NCBI RefSeq assembly: GCF_004358025.1
Contig: NZ_SMTL01000003.1
Span: 434,001 to 498,000, forward strand
Direction: 5' to 3'
DNA length: 64,000 bases
DNA from: Rhizobium deserti
GTDB taxonomy: Bacteria; Pseudomonadota; Alphaproteobacteria; Rhizobiales; Rhizobiaceae
In this document: positions 17,222 through 26,800 of the stretch, one piece after another
Position numbering within the stretch: the stretch's first letter is position 1
Layout: the number at the start of each line of letters is the position of its first letter
Translations under genes and position numbers: made by a program
Notes under the pieces: model-generated
Seen by the model: only the letters and a program-made list of their open reading frames with translations
Databases searched by the model: none
What the model was told of the DNA's origin: nothing

Positions 17222-18124
17222 ATGCCAACGACAACCGAAACGCTCCGCATCCTTGAGCCGCATCCGGCTGTTTTCGCCTATTACGACGGCCGCATTCACG
17301 GTAAGCGGCTGCATTCCAGCGCCGACAACTGGCTGGATGACGGCGCTTATGCGCTGGGCGTCGCCTCCTACGCGATCGTGGACGGCACTGAAGCGCTGGT
17401 CTACGACACGCATATTTCGCTCGAGCATGCCAAGGCCATCCGCGCGCATCTAGAGAGCCTTGGAGTTCAGCATATCCGCGTTGTTCTCAGCCATTGGCAC
17501 AAGGACCATGTCGCCGGAAATGGCGCCTTTGCCGATTGCGAGATCCTGTCGCTCAAGCTCACCGCGGAACGGTTGCTGCAGAACCGCCAGAAGATCGAGC
17601 AAGCCGATCCGCCGATCTCTCCGCTGGTCATGCCGAACGCGACGTTCGAAGACAGCCTGCACCTCACCATCGGCAGGCGGCGGGTGGAACTGCATCATTT
17701 CGCCATCCACAGCGCCGATGGCAATGTCGTCTTCTTGCCGGAGCAAGGCCTGCTTCTGGCCGGCGATACGCTGGAAGACACTGTCACTTTTATTTCGGAG
17801 GCCTTGGAGATCGGCACCCATGTCCGTGAACTGGAGCGGATGAAAACCTTTCCTATCGCCAAGATCCTGCCCGCACATGGCGATCACGCCCGCATCGCCG
17901 CCGGCGGCTACAGCCCAACGCTCATTCACGCCAACCAGTCTTACCTGCAGCGTCTCCGAAACGCGCTCGCCATGGAGGAAGACGTCGATTCCTCGCTCGA
18001 GCGCTTCGTTGCGCCTGAGATTGCTTCAGGCGCCGTCCTTTACTTTGTGCCCTACGAGGCGGTGCATCGGAGCAATATCGCTGCCGTGAAGGACGTCATG
18101 CCCATACTGTCCCGCGACAGCTGA
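17222..18124 (+). CDS. MBL-fold metallo-hydrolase
   Basis: A 300-residue metallo-beta-lactamase fold hydrolase. The zinc motif is SHWHKDHVAGN (HxHxDH), with further ligands in HHFAIHSADGN, LLLAGDTLEDTVTF and LPAHGDHARI. No RNase, glyoxalase or sulfur-dioxygenase signature extends it, so the substrate is unknown. It starts 9 bases after the YbaK-like gene and so belongs to the same operon. Confidence 0.88.
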   Translation: MPTTTETLRILEPHPAVFAYYDGRIHGKRLHSSADNWLDDGAYALGVASYAIVDGTEALVYDTHISLEHAKAIRAHLESLGVQHIRVVLSHWHKDHVAGNGAFADCEILSLKLTAERLLQNRQKIEQADPPISPLVMPNATFEDSLHLTIGRRRVELHHFAIHSADGNVVFLPEQGLLLAGDTLEDTVTFISEALEIGTHVRELERMKTFPIAKILPAHGDHARIAAGGYSPTLIHANQSYLQRLRNALAMEEDVDSSLERFVAPEIASGAVLYFVPYEAVHRSNIAAVKDVMPILSRDS

Positions 18125-18190
18125 CAAGAACGCTTCCATTCGCGCCCAAGAGGCCTAGATTCGCAGTCCATTCAGAAAGCAGAGGTTCCC

Positions 18191-19444
18191 ATGACAATCG
18201 TGCCGAATTTCCAGACCGCCATCGATCTCGAAAAGCTTGAAAAGCTGGGCGAAGTCGCCGTCAGGGTGGGGCTTGGGCTCGAAAAAGGCCAGGATCTCGT
18301 CATCACTGCGCCGCTTGCCGCCGTGCCTCTGGTGCGATTCATCACCAAGCATGCCTATATGGCCGGTGCGGGTATCGTCTCAGCCTTCTACGCCGATGAG
18401 GAAACCACTCTGGCCCGCTACCAACACGCACCGGATGCCAGCTTCGACAAGGCGTCCGACTGGCTTTACGAGGGAATGGCCAAGGCCTATGCCAACGGCG
18501 CCGCCCGTCTGGCGGTTTCCGGCGACAATCCGATGATGCTGGCGGAACAGGATCCCGCCAAGGTCGCCCGGGCCAACAAGGCGAATTCCATGGCCTACAA
18601 GCCGGCGCTGGAAAAGATCGCCAATTTCGACATCAACTGGAACATCGTCTCTTATCCTAACCCTGCCTGGGCACGGCAGGTCTTTCCGGACGTGCCGGAA
18701 GAGGTCGCCGTGCGCAAGCTGGCGGACGCGATCTTTGCAGCGTCGCGCGTCGATGTGGCCGATCCGGTCGCCGCCTGGGCGGAGCACAATGGCAATCTCA
18801 AGAAGCGCTCCAGCTGGCTGAACGGCGAACGCTTCTCCGCACTGCATTTCACCGGGCCCGGAACCGATCTCACCGTCGGCCTGGCCGACGGCCACGAATG
18901 GCATGGCGGCGCCTCGACAGCCAAGAACGGCATTACCTGCAATCCCAATATCCCGACCGAGGAAGTCTTCACGACGCCGCATGCCCTGAAGGTCGAGGGT
19001 TATGTGTCGAGCACCAAGCCGCTGTCCCACCAGGGCACGCTGATCGACAATATCCAGGTCAGGTTCGAAGGGGGCCGCATCGTCGAGGCCAAGGCTTCGC
19101 GCGGCGAAGAAGTGCTCAACAAGGTGCTGGACACGGACAAAGGCGCACGACGTCTGGGCGAAGTGGCGCTCGTCCCGCATTCCTCGCCGATTTCCGCGAG
19201 CGGCATCCTCTTCTACAACACCCTGTTCGACGAGAACGCGTCCTGCCATATCGCGCTCGGCCAGTGCTATTCGAAATGCTTCCTCGGCGGCGCATCCCTC
19301 AGCCAGGAGCAGATCAAGGCGCAGGGCGGCAATTCCAGCCTCATCCATATCGACTGGATGATCGGCTCCGATCAGGTCGATATCGACGGCATCGGCGCCG
19401 ACGGCACCAAGGTTCCGGTCATGCGCAAGGGCGAATGGGCCTGA
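18191..19444 (+). CDS. M29 family metallo-aminopeptidase
   Basis: A 417-residue aminopeptidase of the AmpS / aminopeptidase T type. It carries the dinuclear metal region seen in PTEEVFTTPH, the histidine of SCHIALGQCYSKC, and SLIHIDWMIGSDQVDIDG near the C-terminus, which provides the His and Asp ligands. The family is cytoplasmic and removes N-terminal residues with broad specificity. It has its own 66-base upstream gap and is followed by a strong hairpin. Identification is firm. Confidence 0.93.
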   Translation: MTIVPNFQTAIDLEKLEKLGEVAVRVGLGLEKGQDLVITAPLAAVPLVRFITKHAYMAGAGIVSAFYADEETTLARYQHAPDASFDKASDWLYEGMAKAYANGAARLAVSGDNPMMLAEQDPAKVARANKANSMAYKPALEKIANFDINWNIVSYPNPAWARQVFPDVPEEVAVRKLADAIFAASRVDVADPVAAWAEHNGNLKKRSSWLNGERFSALHFTGPGTDLTVGLADGHEWHGGASTAKNGITCNPNIPTEEVFTTPHALKVEGYVSSTKPLSHQGTLIDNIQVRFEGGRIVEAKASRGEEVLNKVLDTDKGARRLGEVALVPHSSPISASGILFYNTLFDENASCHIALGQCYSKCFLGGASLSQEQIKAQGGNSSLIHIDWMIGSDQVDIDGIGADGTKVPVMRKGEWA

Positions 19445-19450
19445 GTGATC

Positions 19451-19481
19451 CGGCGGCAGATGCGACCGACATCTGCCGCCG
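19451..19481 (+). terminator. Hairpin terminator after the aminopeptidase gene
   Basis: CGGCGGCAGATG (19451-19462) and CATCTGCCGCCG (19470-19481) form a perfect 12-bp stem with a 7-base loop. A loose T-rich stretch follows (GTTTATTTT), so it is a likely but not textbook terminator. Confidence 0.6.
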
Positions 19482-19638
19482 CGACGTTTATTTTAGGAAA
19501 ATCTAACCTTCTTCGCTGCCGCAGCAAGCGCCGCACAAGCTTACTGGTCAAGCATCGCGTCATCATCACGCTCGAAGCAGACAAGACCAGCCCAACGCAT
19601 GGCTTCTCTCCGTGATGGATAACCGAACCGGAGAAATT

Positions 19639-20358
19639 ATGCCTGTCATTACATTCGCAAATACCAAGGGCGGCGCTGGTAAGACTACCATGGCGCTTGT
19701 CGTTGCAGGAGAACTGGCTCGCCGCGGGCACAAAGTGGCCCTGCTGGATGCCGACCCGCAGCAGTGGGTTTCTCGCTGGATGACACGGACCGCCGAGCTT
19801 CCAAGCCTGTCGATCGTTTCCGATATCACGGCCGACAATGTCGAGCAGACGATCAAGGACCTCGGCAAGCAGGCCGACTATATCCTGCTCGATCTGCCGG
19901 GCGGCCTGACGCCATTGCTCGCCAAGGGTCTCGGCCTGTCGAGCCACGTCTTCGTGCCGGTCCAGGGCTGTGCGCTGGATGCCGCTGGAGGTGCCCAGGT
20001 GCTTGATATCCTCAAGCAGCTGTCCGAGGTATCGGGCATCAAGATCGCCCATTCGGTTGCGCTGACCCGCGTCAACTCGATCATCACTACCCGCGCCCTG
20101 CAGGCCGTCAAGGCCATGCTGGCGCGCCAGCATGTGCATGTGCTGGATACGCCCTTGGTTGAACGGGCCGCCTTCCGTGACATGTTCGACGCCGGCACCA
20201 TGCTGAGCGGCATGAAGCCGGAAGCGGTCAGCAATCTTGACCGGGCACGCGACAATGCGCGGGCGCTGGCGGAGGAAATCCTCTCCCTCGTGCCGCTCAA
20301 GCTCGCTCGCCCGAAGGCAGCTGCACCGCGCAAGGCGGTGACGAAGCGCGCCGCCTGA
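19639..20358 (+). CDS. ParA family ATPase, orphan
   Basis: A 239-residue deviant Walker P-loop ATPase. The KGGAGKTT motif (residues about 9-16), the Walker A' aspartate in LLDADPQQW and the switch region DLPGGLTPLLAKGL are all present. The C-terminus is a basic, alanine-rich tail that could contact DNA. The start at 19639 follows GGAG by five bases and puts the P-loop in its usual place. No parB, parS-like repeat or replication gene is nearby. It is therefore an orphan ParA-like positioning ATPase of unknown cargo, not evidence of a plasmid partition system. Confidence 0.88.
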   Translation: MPVITFANTKGGAGKTTMALVVAGELARRGHKVALLDADPQQWVSRWMTRTAELPSLSIVSDITADNVEQTIKDLGKQADYILLDLPGGLTPLLAKGLGLSSHVFVPVQGCALDAAGGAQVLDILKQLSEVSGIKIAHSVALTRVNSIITTRALQAVKAMLARQHVHVLDTPLVERAAFRDMFDAGTMLSGMKPEAVSNLDRARDNARALAEEILSLVPLKLARPKAAAPRKAVTKRAA

Positions 20359-20368
20359 TACGGCATGA

Positions 20369-20400
20369 AAAAGGGCGTGCGCCCGCATGCCCTTTTCCTT
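20369..20400 (+). terminator. Terminator of the parA-like gene
   Basis: AAAGGGCGTGC and GCATGCCCTTT pair through one G-T wobble around a short CCC-type loop. The stem is followed by TTCCTTTC. It sits between convergent genes and may serve xseA too. Confidence 0.65.
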
Positions 20401-20425
20401 TCAAATCTTTGCTTGAGGAACTCCC

Positions 20426-22036
20426 CTAGAAAAGGCTGCCCTGTTTCGGCGCCGCTTCCATTGCCTCCGGCTTGAGAACGCGCTTCTTTGCCGGCTGCGG
20501 CGCAACCCCTGGCCGCTCCGCCGTCTCCACCGCACCGCCCGTCATGGCCGCAATCCGTCCGTCGGCAAATTCCAGCGATACTGCCCGTCCGGGTCCAAGC
20601 TCGGCGGCGCGGGTTACGGGATGGTCATCCTCACCCCGCACCACGGCAAATCCGCGTTTCAACACGTTCTTGTAGGACAGCGATTGCAGCACGCGGTCCT
20701 GCGCCGTGACGGCAGAGCGGCTGCGCCCAAGCCGATGGGTGATTGCCGTATCCGCGTGCCGGCCGAGCGAGGTCAGATGCTGACGCTCGCGCTGCAGCTG
20801 TCCGAGCAGCCGCGCCGGAAGGGCGGCGAGCGAGGCTGCCGCCTTGCCAAGGCGATTATGCTCCTTCAGCATGTGCCGTTCCAGGCAGCGCTCGCCGCGC
20901 ATGATCCGGTCGGCCAGCATTTGCCGCTGCTGCGCCAGCCGGTTGCTTAGAAGTTCCAGCCTGAGGCCGCCGGCAGCCCGCTCGAAGCTGCGGCGCTTGA
21001 CGACAGTGGTGCGTTCAAGGCCACGTCCAAGACCTGCTGCCGCCTCATCGAACCTACGACGCGGCAGAGCCAGAAGCTGATCGAGCGATGGCAGAGCTCG
21101 CACCAGGGCGCGCACTTCCTGCCGGTGGCGATCCATTTGCCGGCTGGCGCAACCGCGCAATCTCGCCGTCAGATTGGCGAGCTGCGCGTCGAGTTCGGCC
21201 TTGACCGGCACCGCCATCTCCGCCGCACCGGTCGGCGTCGGCGCGCGCACATCCGCCGCATGATCGATCAGCGTCCAGTCGGTCTCATGCCCGACAGCGG
21301 AGATCAGCGGAATTTGACTGTCGGCGGCGGCGCGCACCACCGCCTCGTCGTTGAAGCCCCAGAGATCTTCAAGGCTGCCGCCGCCGCGCGCGACGATCAG
21401 CACGTCGGGCCGCTTGATGGGTCCGCCCGGGCCCATCGCGTTGAAGCCGCGAATGGCAGAAGCGACCTCGTCGCCCGAACCCTCGCCCTGCACCTTGACC
21501 GGCCAGACCAGGACATGCACCGGGAAGCGGTCCGAGATGCGATGCAGGATGTCGCGGATAACGGCGCCGGTCGGCGAGGTCACAACGCCGATCACCTGCG
21601 GCAGGAAAGGCAAGGTGTGCTTGCGGCTCTGGTCGAACAATCCTTCCGCCGCCAGCCGCCGCCGCCGTTCCTCGAGCAGCGCCATCAGCGCGCCGGCGCC
21701 GGCAGGCTCTAGGTTTTCGATGACGATCTGATATTTTGACGATCCGGGGAAAGTGGTGACCTTGCCGGTGGCGATCACCTCCATGCCCTCTTCCGGGCGG
21801 AACTTGATGCGCGGAAACGTGCCCTTCCAGATCACCGCATCGATGCGGGCGCGATCATCCTTGAGGCAGAAATAGGCATGACCGGAGGAATGCTGGCCGC
21901 GATAACCGGAAATCTCGCCGCGAACCCGTACATGATCGAAGGCAGTCTCAACCGTCCGCTTGATCGAGCCGGACAGTTCCGAGACGGAAAACTCGGTGAG
22001 GTTCGTCTGAGAATCATTGGCGAGCAGGCTGTTCAT
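20426..22036 (-). CDS. xseA: Exodeoxyribonuclease VII large subunit
   Basis: A 536-residue subunit of the enzyme that degrades single-stranded DNA from both ends in repair. An N-terminal OB fold ([26 protein letters not shown]) precedes the catalytic domain with [39 protein letters not shown] and [29 protein letters not shown] long coiled-coil rich in arginine and leucine follows. The C-terminus is somewhat extended with basic residues. The small subunit xseB is not in the window. Confidence 0.96.
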   Translation of the reverse strand: MNSLLANDSQTNLTEFSVSELSGSIKRTVETAFDHVRVRGEISGYRGQHSSGHAYFCLKDDRARIDAVIWKGTFPRIKFRPEEGMEVIATGKVTTFPGSSKYQIVIENLEPAGAGALMALLEERRRRLAAEGLFDQSRKHTLPFLPQVIGVVTSPTGAVIRDILHRISDRFPVHVLVWPVKVQGEGSGDEVASAIRGFNAMGPGGPIKRPDVLIVARGGGSLEDLWGFNDEAVVRAAADSQIPLISAVGHETDWTLIDHAADVRAPTPTGAAEMAVPVKAELDAQLANLTARLRGCASRQMDRHRQEVRALVRALPSLDQLLALPRRRFDEAAAGLGRGLERTTVVKRRSFERAAGGLRLELLSNRLAQQRQMLADRIMRGERCLERHMLKEHNRLGKAAASLAALPARLLGQLQRERQHLTSLGRHADTAITHRLGRSRSAVTAQDRVLQSLSYKNVLKRGFAVVRGEDDHPVTRAAELGPGRAVSLEFADGRIAAMTGGAVETAERPGVAPQPAKKRVLKPEAMEAAPKQGSLF

Positions 22037-22278
22037 CCTGTCCTTCTAGAACATTCACGGCCGGAATTCATCAGTCTGCTCTCCGGTGAGGCAGACAATC
22101 CAGGACATATATAAGTACGGGTGCGCTCGAGGAACAGCAGCCTTGCAAAAGGCCGCCGCGTCTCCAGACGCCGGCGCATAGGCGAAACGGCCGAATTCGA
22201 AGGCTGCGCGTTGCCGGATGAACTGCTGGCGATCTCGTCGCTGAGCGATAGCCTGAAGCCTGCTCGTCCGGCGCCTCG

Positions 22279-24087
22279 TTAGGGGCGGTCCGGCAGCACG
22301 CGGAAGATCCGAAAGCCCTCCACCGGCCCACCGACCGGCTGCAGATAATCGGGCACCTCATTGCGCTGAAGCGCTGCATACAAGCCGTCCGGCTTTATCC
22401 GGACCAGGGCCGTCGTCTGCGGATCCGTGCTGCAGAAGGTGACAATGGTGACGCCGGCGCCGCGGATGAAGGCTTCGGCCTCCTTCGGATTGGCAAGGCC
22501 GATATGCAGTTCGGTCAGCATGCCGGCCTGATTGCGGTGATAGGGTGCGGAAATGGCACGATGCGGCGTGAACCGGATAATGTCGGCGCCGCTGTTCGAC
22601 GGAGACGAAACGACGCCGGGGGGCAAGCCGTTCAGGACCTGCATGGTTGCCGGACCGCCGCATTCTCCAGATTCCGCAGTGTCCGAGGCAGATAGGCCTT
22701 CAAGAGTGACCGCGCCCCAACCTTCCTTCAGGACAATGCCCGACACGCCCCAGACCGCCGGCACCGAGGCGAGGACGCCGAGGATATAGGCAAGCGCCAC
22801 GCTGGCATTGTTCGGCTCCAGCTGGGACGCCCGCCGCAGATCGGTGATCAGCAGCGACAACGGCAGGATGCTCAGCAGATTGGCCAGAAAGGCGCCGCGA
22901 ACCTGGATCAGCGTGATCGCCCAGGCAGCGCCGATAAGCGCGAAAAGAAGCAGGTGCAGTTCCAGATCTTTCCTTTGCAGGATGCGGAACAGGCAAACGC
23001 CCATGGCAAAGAGGCCGACCGCATAGAAGGCACCAGCGGTTTCCGGCCGGTTCTTCAGTTCGGCCACCACGGACCGTGCTTCCGATACGCCGTTCAGCCA
23101 AAGCTCGGTGAGCATGGGATCGAGATTGCCCAGCGGATCGCCGAGGCATTGCGGCGCGATCACCCGCGCGGCCAGCAGAAGCAGTCCTCCGGCCGCAGCC
23201 AGCAGCGCCAGCCGGACGGGTCTCGTCGCCTTGCCGGAGAAGCTTGCAAGCAGAAACAGCCCGGCTCCGCCGAGTGCCGAGAGCGAATAGAAGCCGAAGG
23301 AAAGATTGTCGCAGGTAACGACCGCATAGGCATGCGGTGGTACGGTCAACACGAAGGCTGCGGTGATCGCCAGCGTCAGCGACAGGCCGAAGCCGCGAGC
23401 GGCCTCAGCAAATCTGGCGCCCTGCCAGGCCCATTGCACGGCCACGCAAAGGCAGGCGACCGCAACGAGCGGCACGGTTTCCGCACCCACGGCGATGGCG
23501 AGCGCGCAGGCGATACCGGCTGTCAGGTAACTTCCGGCTCTTCGGACCGGATCCACCAGCATGGCAACGATCCACATGGCGAGAGCCAGCTGGACATTGT
23601 GATGGTCGATCGCGCCAGGATCGAACTTGCCGCAGGTAAATATGAACAGGGCACCCAGGCCCAGCGCGATATGCATGGTCTGGACGCCGCCGATGCGCCG
23701 GCCGGCGATCGCCAGGGGCAGCAGGAGCAGGCCGGAGGTGATCAGCGGCCAGATGATGGCAGCCGCACCTTCCGCCGCTGGCTGGCGCATGAACAAGCCG
23801 AAGAAACGGATCAGCAGGGCGATCGGCAGGTCGACCAGGCGCGACCAGTGCATCAATGTGCCGCCGGCAAGGCCAAGGCGGTACTGCATCAGGTCGAACC
23901 AGCCTTGCCCGGCCAGCAGGTCGCGCACTTCCACGAGCCGCATGGCGTCGTCATTGTCGGGACCGATCAGATCCTTCGCGCCGGGCACAGACAGCGCCAC
24001 AGCCAGCAGCGCCGTCACCAGCCAATAGGCGGCAACGGTCGGCAAAAGCCTTGCATACCAGGGCGGATGTTCATGGGCAGCCGTCAT
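22279..24087 (-). CDS. GT-C fold membrane glycosyltransferase-like protein
   Basis: A protein of about 602 residues with roughly 11-13 hydrophobic helices and a C-terminal soluble domain. The first large loop contains GPDNDDAMRLVEVRDLLAGQ, an acidic motif placed as in STT3/PMT-type GT-C transferases, and an HHNVQLALAMW loop follows helix 5 or so. It lies divergent from a GT2 enzyme and a GtrA flippase, which together suggest lipid-linked sugar transfer in the inner membrane. The start is uncertain: ATG at 24087 precedes the first hydrophobic segment, and an ATG at 24141 would add 18 residues. The specific acceptor is unknown. Confidence 0.72.
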   Translation of the reverse strand: MTAAHEHPPWYARLLPTVAAYWLVTALLAVALSVPGAKDLIGPDNDDAMRLVEVRDLLAGQGWFDLMQYRLGLAGGTLMHWSRLVDLPIALLIRFFGLFMRQPAAEGAAAIIWPLITSGLLLLPLAIAGRRIGGVQTMHIALGLGALFIFTCGKFDPGAIDHHNVQLALAMWIVAMLVDPVRRAGSYLTAGIACALAIAVGAETVPLVAVACLCVAVQWAWQGARFAEAARGFGLSLTLAITAAFVLTVPPHAYAVVTCDNLSFGFYSLSALGGAGLFLLASFSGKATRPVRLALLAAAGGLLLLAARVIAPQCLGDPLGNLDPMLTELWLNGVSEARSVVAELKNRPETAGAFYAVGLFAMGVCLFRILQRKDLELHLLLFALIGAAWAITLIQVRGAFLANLLSILPLSLLITDLRRASQLEPNNASVALAYILGVLASVPAVWGVSGIVLKEGWGAVTLEGLSASDTAESGECGGPATMQVLNGLPPGVVSSPSNSGADIIRFTPHRAISAPYHRNQAGMLTELHIGLANPKEAEAFIRGAGVTIVTFCSTDPQTTALVRIKPDGLYAALQRNEVPDYLQPVGGPVEGFRIFRVLPDRP

Positions 24088-24241
24088 CCCGAATTCCGAT
24101 CCACCATGCCGTCCGCCAATAATTCCAGTTTTCACGCGCATTCCAATGCGCAGAAACCTAGCCTTAACCTTCCCAAGAAATAGTAAAGCGGATGGCTCGG
24201 GCACGACCTGCGCCGGATTTTCCGTGTAGCGAGTGAAAATC

Positions 24242-25246
24242 ATGATCGATGCGCCGAGCGGCGATTTCAAGATCGCCGTGCTCTTGCCCTGTTACAACGA
24301 GGCATCCACCATCGGCGCTGTCGTCAGCGGCTTTCGCGAGGCGTTGCCCGATGCCCGCATCTATGTCTACGACAACAATTCCACCGACGGTACGGCGCTG
24401 ACCGCCATGCTGGCCGGTGCCGACGTGATGCGTGAAAGACGTCAGGGAAAGGGCCATGTGGTGCGCCGCATGTTTGCCGACATCGATGCCGACATCTATG
24501 TCATGGCGGACGGAGACGGCACCTATTCGCCCAGCGATGCCGAGGAACTGATCCGCACGCTGCTGACCGAACGGGCCGACATGGTCGTCGGCACACGGCG
24601 CGGCGTGCATGCGGATGCCGGGCGCCAGGGTCACGCAGCCGGCAACCGGCTGTTCAACATGCTCTACCGGATGATTTTCGGGCGGGATTTCACCGATATT
24701 TTTTCCGGCTATCGCGCCTTCTCGCGCCGCTTCGTCAAGAGCTTCCCGGCCGTGTCCGCCGGGTTCGAGATCGAAACGGAAATGTCGGTGCATGCCTCAC
24801 GGCTGAAATTGCCGGTCAGCGAGATCGAACTGGACTACGGGCGCCGGCCGAAGGGATCGCATTCGAAACTTTCGACCTTCAGGGACGGCGCCAGGATCCT
24901 GTGGATGTTCGCCATGCTGATGAAGGAAACCCGGCCCTTCGCCTTTTTCGGTGCGATCAGCGGCGCCTTCATGGCGGCCAGCCTGATCTTCATGGCGCCG
25001 GTTCTGGTTTCCTATTTCGCCACCGGCCTTGTCGAGCGCATGCCGACCTGGGTCTTCTCGCTGGTGCTGATGCTGATCTCCTTCCTGATCTTCACCGCCG
25101 GCCTGATCCTCGATTCGCTGTCCCGCGCCCGCGCCGAACAGCTTCGCATCCATTACATGAACCTGCCGCAGCGCAGCCAGCAGCCCGTGTTCCGCGATAT
25201 TGACCTCGAAAGCGCGAGCCGTTCAGGCACTAAGAGCGCGGCATGA
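24242..25246 (+). CDS. Glycosyltransferase family 2 (polyprenyl-phosphate sugar synthase-like)
   Basis: A 334-residue GT2 enzyme like dolichol-phosphate mannose synthases. The GT-A domain has VLLPCYNEASTIG, YVYDNNSTDGT and the DxD-type motif YVMADGDGTYSPSDAEEL. Two C-terminal membrane helices (residues about 230-290) anchor it. It would charge a polyprenyl phosphate with a sugar on the cytoplasmic face. The ATG at 24242 is chosen; a GTG three codons upstream is an alternative. Its stop overlaps gtrA in an ATGA junction, and the GT-C gene is divergent. Confidence 0.9.
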   Translation: MIDAPSGDFKIAVLLPCYNEASTIGAVVSGFREALPDARIYVYDNNSTDGTALTAMLAGADVMRERRQGKGHVVRRMFADIDADIYVMADGDGTYSPSDAEELIRTLLTERADMVVGTRRGVHADAGRQGHAAGNRLFNMLYRMIFGRDFTDIFSGYRAFSRRFVKSFPAVSAGFEIETEMSVHASRLKLPVSEIELDYGRRPKGSHSKLSTFRDGARILWMFAMLMKETRPFAFFGAISGAFMAASLIFMAPVLVSYFATGLVERMPTWVFSLVLMLISFLIFTAGLILDSLSRARAEQLRIHYMNLPQRSQQPVFRDIDLESASRSGTKSAA

Positions 25247-25617
25247 GCCGGATCTTCTGGTTCCTTCTGGCCGGTGGTGGAGGCTTCCTCGTTGATGCCG
25301 GATTGACGCATGTCCTGATCACGGTGGCGGGCCTCAGCCCGCTTGCTGCGCGCGTACCCGCCATCATGGCTGCCATGGCTTTCACCTGGCTCATCAATCG
25401 AAGCCGGACGTTCGGCCCGTCGCGCCGTTCACTGGCCGTCGAAGGTTTCCGCTACTGGGCGGTCGGCATCACGTCGGCGGCCTTGAACTATGCCATCTAT
25501 TCGTCGCTGATCTTCATCACGCCGCTGCTGCAGCCGATCGTCGCGATCATCCTGTCTTCGCTCGCGGCGACCTTCTACAGCTTCTTCGGCTATTCCCGTT
25601 TCGTCTTCCGTCACTAA
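25243..25617 (+). CDS. GtrA family membrane protein
   Basis: A 124-residue protein with four predicted membrane helices and the GtrA-like features FLLAGGGGFLVDAGLTHVL, FTWLINRSRTFG and a terminal FYSFFGYSRFVF. GtrA proteins are thought to flip polyprenyl-phosphate-linked sugars across the membrane. The four-base overlap with the GT2 gene implies joint synthesis of the sugar donor and its flippase. Confidence 0.9.
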   Translation: MSRIFWFLLAGGGGFLVDAGLTHVLITVAGLSPLAARVPAIMAAMAFTWLINRSRTFGPSRRSLAVEGFRYWAVGITSAALNYAIYSSLIFITPLLQPIVAIILSSLAATFYSFFGYSRFVFRH

Positions 25618-25626
25618 CGGAAGGCG

Positions 25627-26613
25627 CTAAACGTTCTCCCAGCCACCGTGTTCGCCGGCGCGGTAGATCGCATCGATGAACCTCTGGTTCAGCAGCGAGC
25701 TTTCCAGCGTCACCACGTCCGCGGCTTGGCCAAAGGCCGCGCCCGCAAAGGCTTCCGCCTGCCTGCGGTACTGGCGGCTGTCGGGAAAACGGAAGACCTG
25801 CGACACATTGTGCTTCTGATTGGTCAGCTCGACCTCTTCGGCGCCCCAGCGGTCGGCATTGAAGGGCGACTTCACCTCGATGAAGCCCTCGGTGCCGTGG
25901 AAGACCATCAGCTGGCGGCTCGCCATCTGCGTCGCCACATAGAAGCTCAATTCGAAAGAGCCGAAATCCGCCCTGACGCTCGCATAGATATCGGTCCCGA
26001 ATTCCGGATCGCGCTCGACAGTCGCCTGCACGCGCTGCGGTTCCTTGCCCGTGGCGAACCGCGTCGCAATGGTCGGGTAAACGCCGATATCGGGAAGCGC
26101 ACCGCCACCGAGTTCGGGAATGTTGCGCATGTTGGAAGGATCGCGGTTGAAATAGCTGAACGCGCCCTGCACATGCTTCAGCTCACCGATTGCCCCCTCG
26201 CCCAGGAGTTCGCGAACCTTCCACCAGACCGGCGCATAGGTGATCATGAAGGCTTCGGCAACCAGGACCTTGTTGCGGTCGCGCGCTTCGATCAGCGCGA
26301 GGATTTCGCTCGCCTTCAATGCCAGCGGCTTTTCCACCAGCACATGTTTTCCCGCCTCGACCGCCTTCAGCGACCATTCCACATGCTGGCTTGTCGGCAG
26401 CGGGATGTAGACGGCGTCGATCACGTCCGATCGCAGCATTTCCTCATAGGAGCCAAAGGCATGCAGCACGCTGAAGCGATCGGCCAGCGCGCGCGCCTTG
26501 GCCAGGTCGCGGCTGGCAACGGCGGTCACCACACAGTTCTCGGCATCCTGAATTGCCGGTATGACAGCATCACGGGCAATCTTGGCGGTCGACAAAATTC
26601 CAAAGCGCAGCAT
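25627..26613 (-). CDS. Gfo/Idh/MocA family oxidoreductase
   Basis: A 328-residue NAD(P)-dependent dehydrogenase. The N-terminal Rossmann domain starts [20 protein letters not shown], and the family signature [10 protein letters not shown] lies near residue 90. The C-terminal alpha/beta domain contains [21 protein letters not shown], with the catalytic Asp-x-x-x-Tyr arrangement. The ATG at 26613 follows GGGAGAG; a longer open frame is not supported. The sugar or inositol substrate is unknown. It is convergent with gtrA (9-base gap). Confidence 0.92.
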   Translation of the reverse strand: MLRFGILSTAKIARDAVIPAIQDAENCVVTAVASRDLAKARALADRFSVLHAFGSYEEMLRSDVIDAVYIPLPTSQHVEWSLKAVEAGKHVLVEKPLALKASEILALIEARDRNKVLVAEAFMITYAPVWWKVRELLGEGAIGELKHVQGAFSYFNRDPSNMRNIPELGGGALPDIGVYPTIATRFATGKEPQRVQATVERDPEFGTDIYASVRADFGSFELSFYVATQMASRQLMVFHGTEGFIEVKSPFNADRWGAEEVELTNQKHNVSQVFRFPDSRQYRRQAEAFAGAAFGQAADVVTLESSLLNQRFIDAIYRAGEHGGWENV

Positions 26614-26800
26614 CAAACTCTCCCATATGATATCGCGATCGGACCTTATGGAGGAGACCGGGCCGGTGCAACGCATGGCAATGCGTGCCGCTTGAAAAAG
26701 TGGGAAACGGCGCAAGATAACAGCATGCCGCCGGCAAATGCCGACGATTCAAGATTCTTTCTGAAGCCATAGGCTCACCTCACAAAATCCGGAGATCATC

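Noticed and set aside
19639..20358. ParA as a sign of a plasmid or partition locus
   Set aside because: No parB, parS-like repeats or replication genes are present and the neighbours are chromosomal housekeeping genes.
22954..24183. 409-codon plus-strand open frame
   Set aside because: It is antisense to the GT-C-like gene and rich in Gln/Arg, as shadow frames are.
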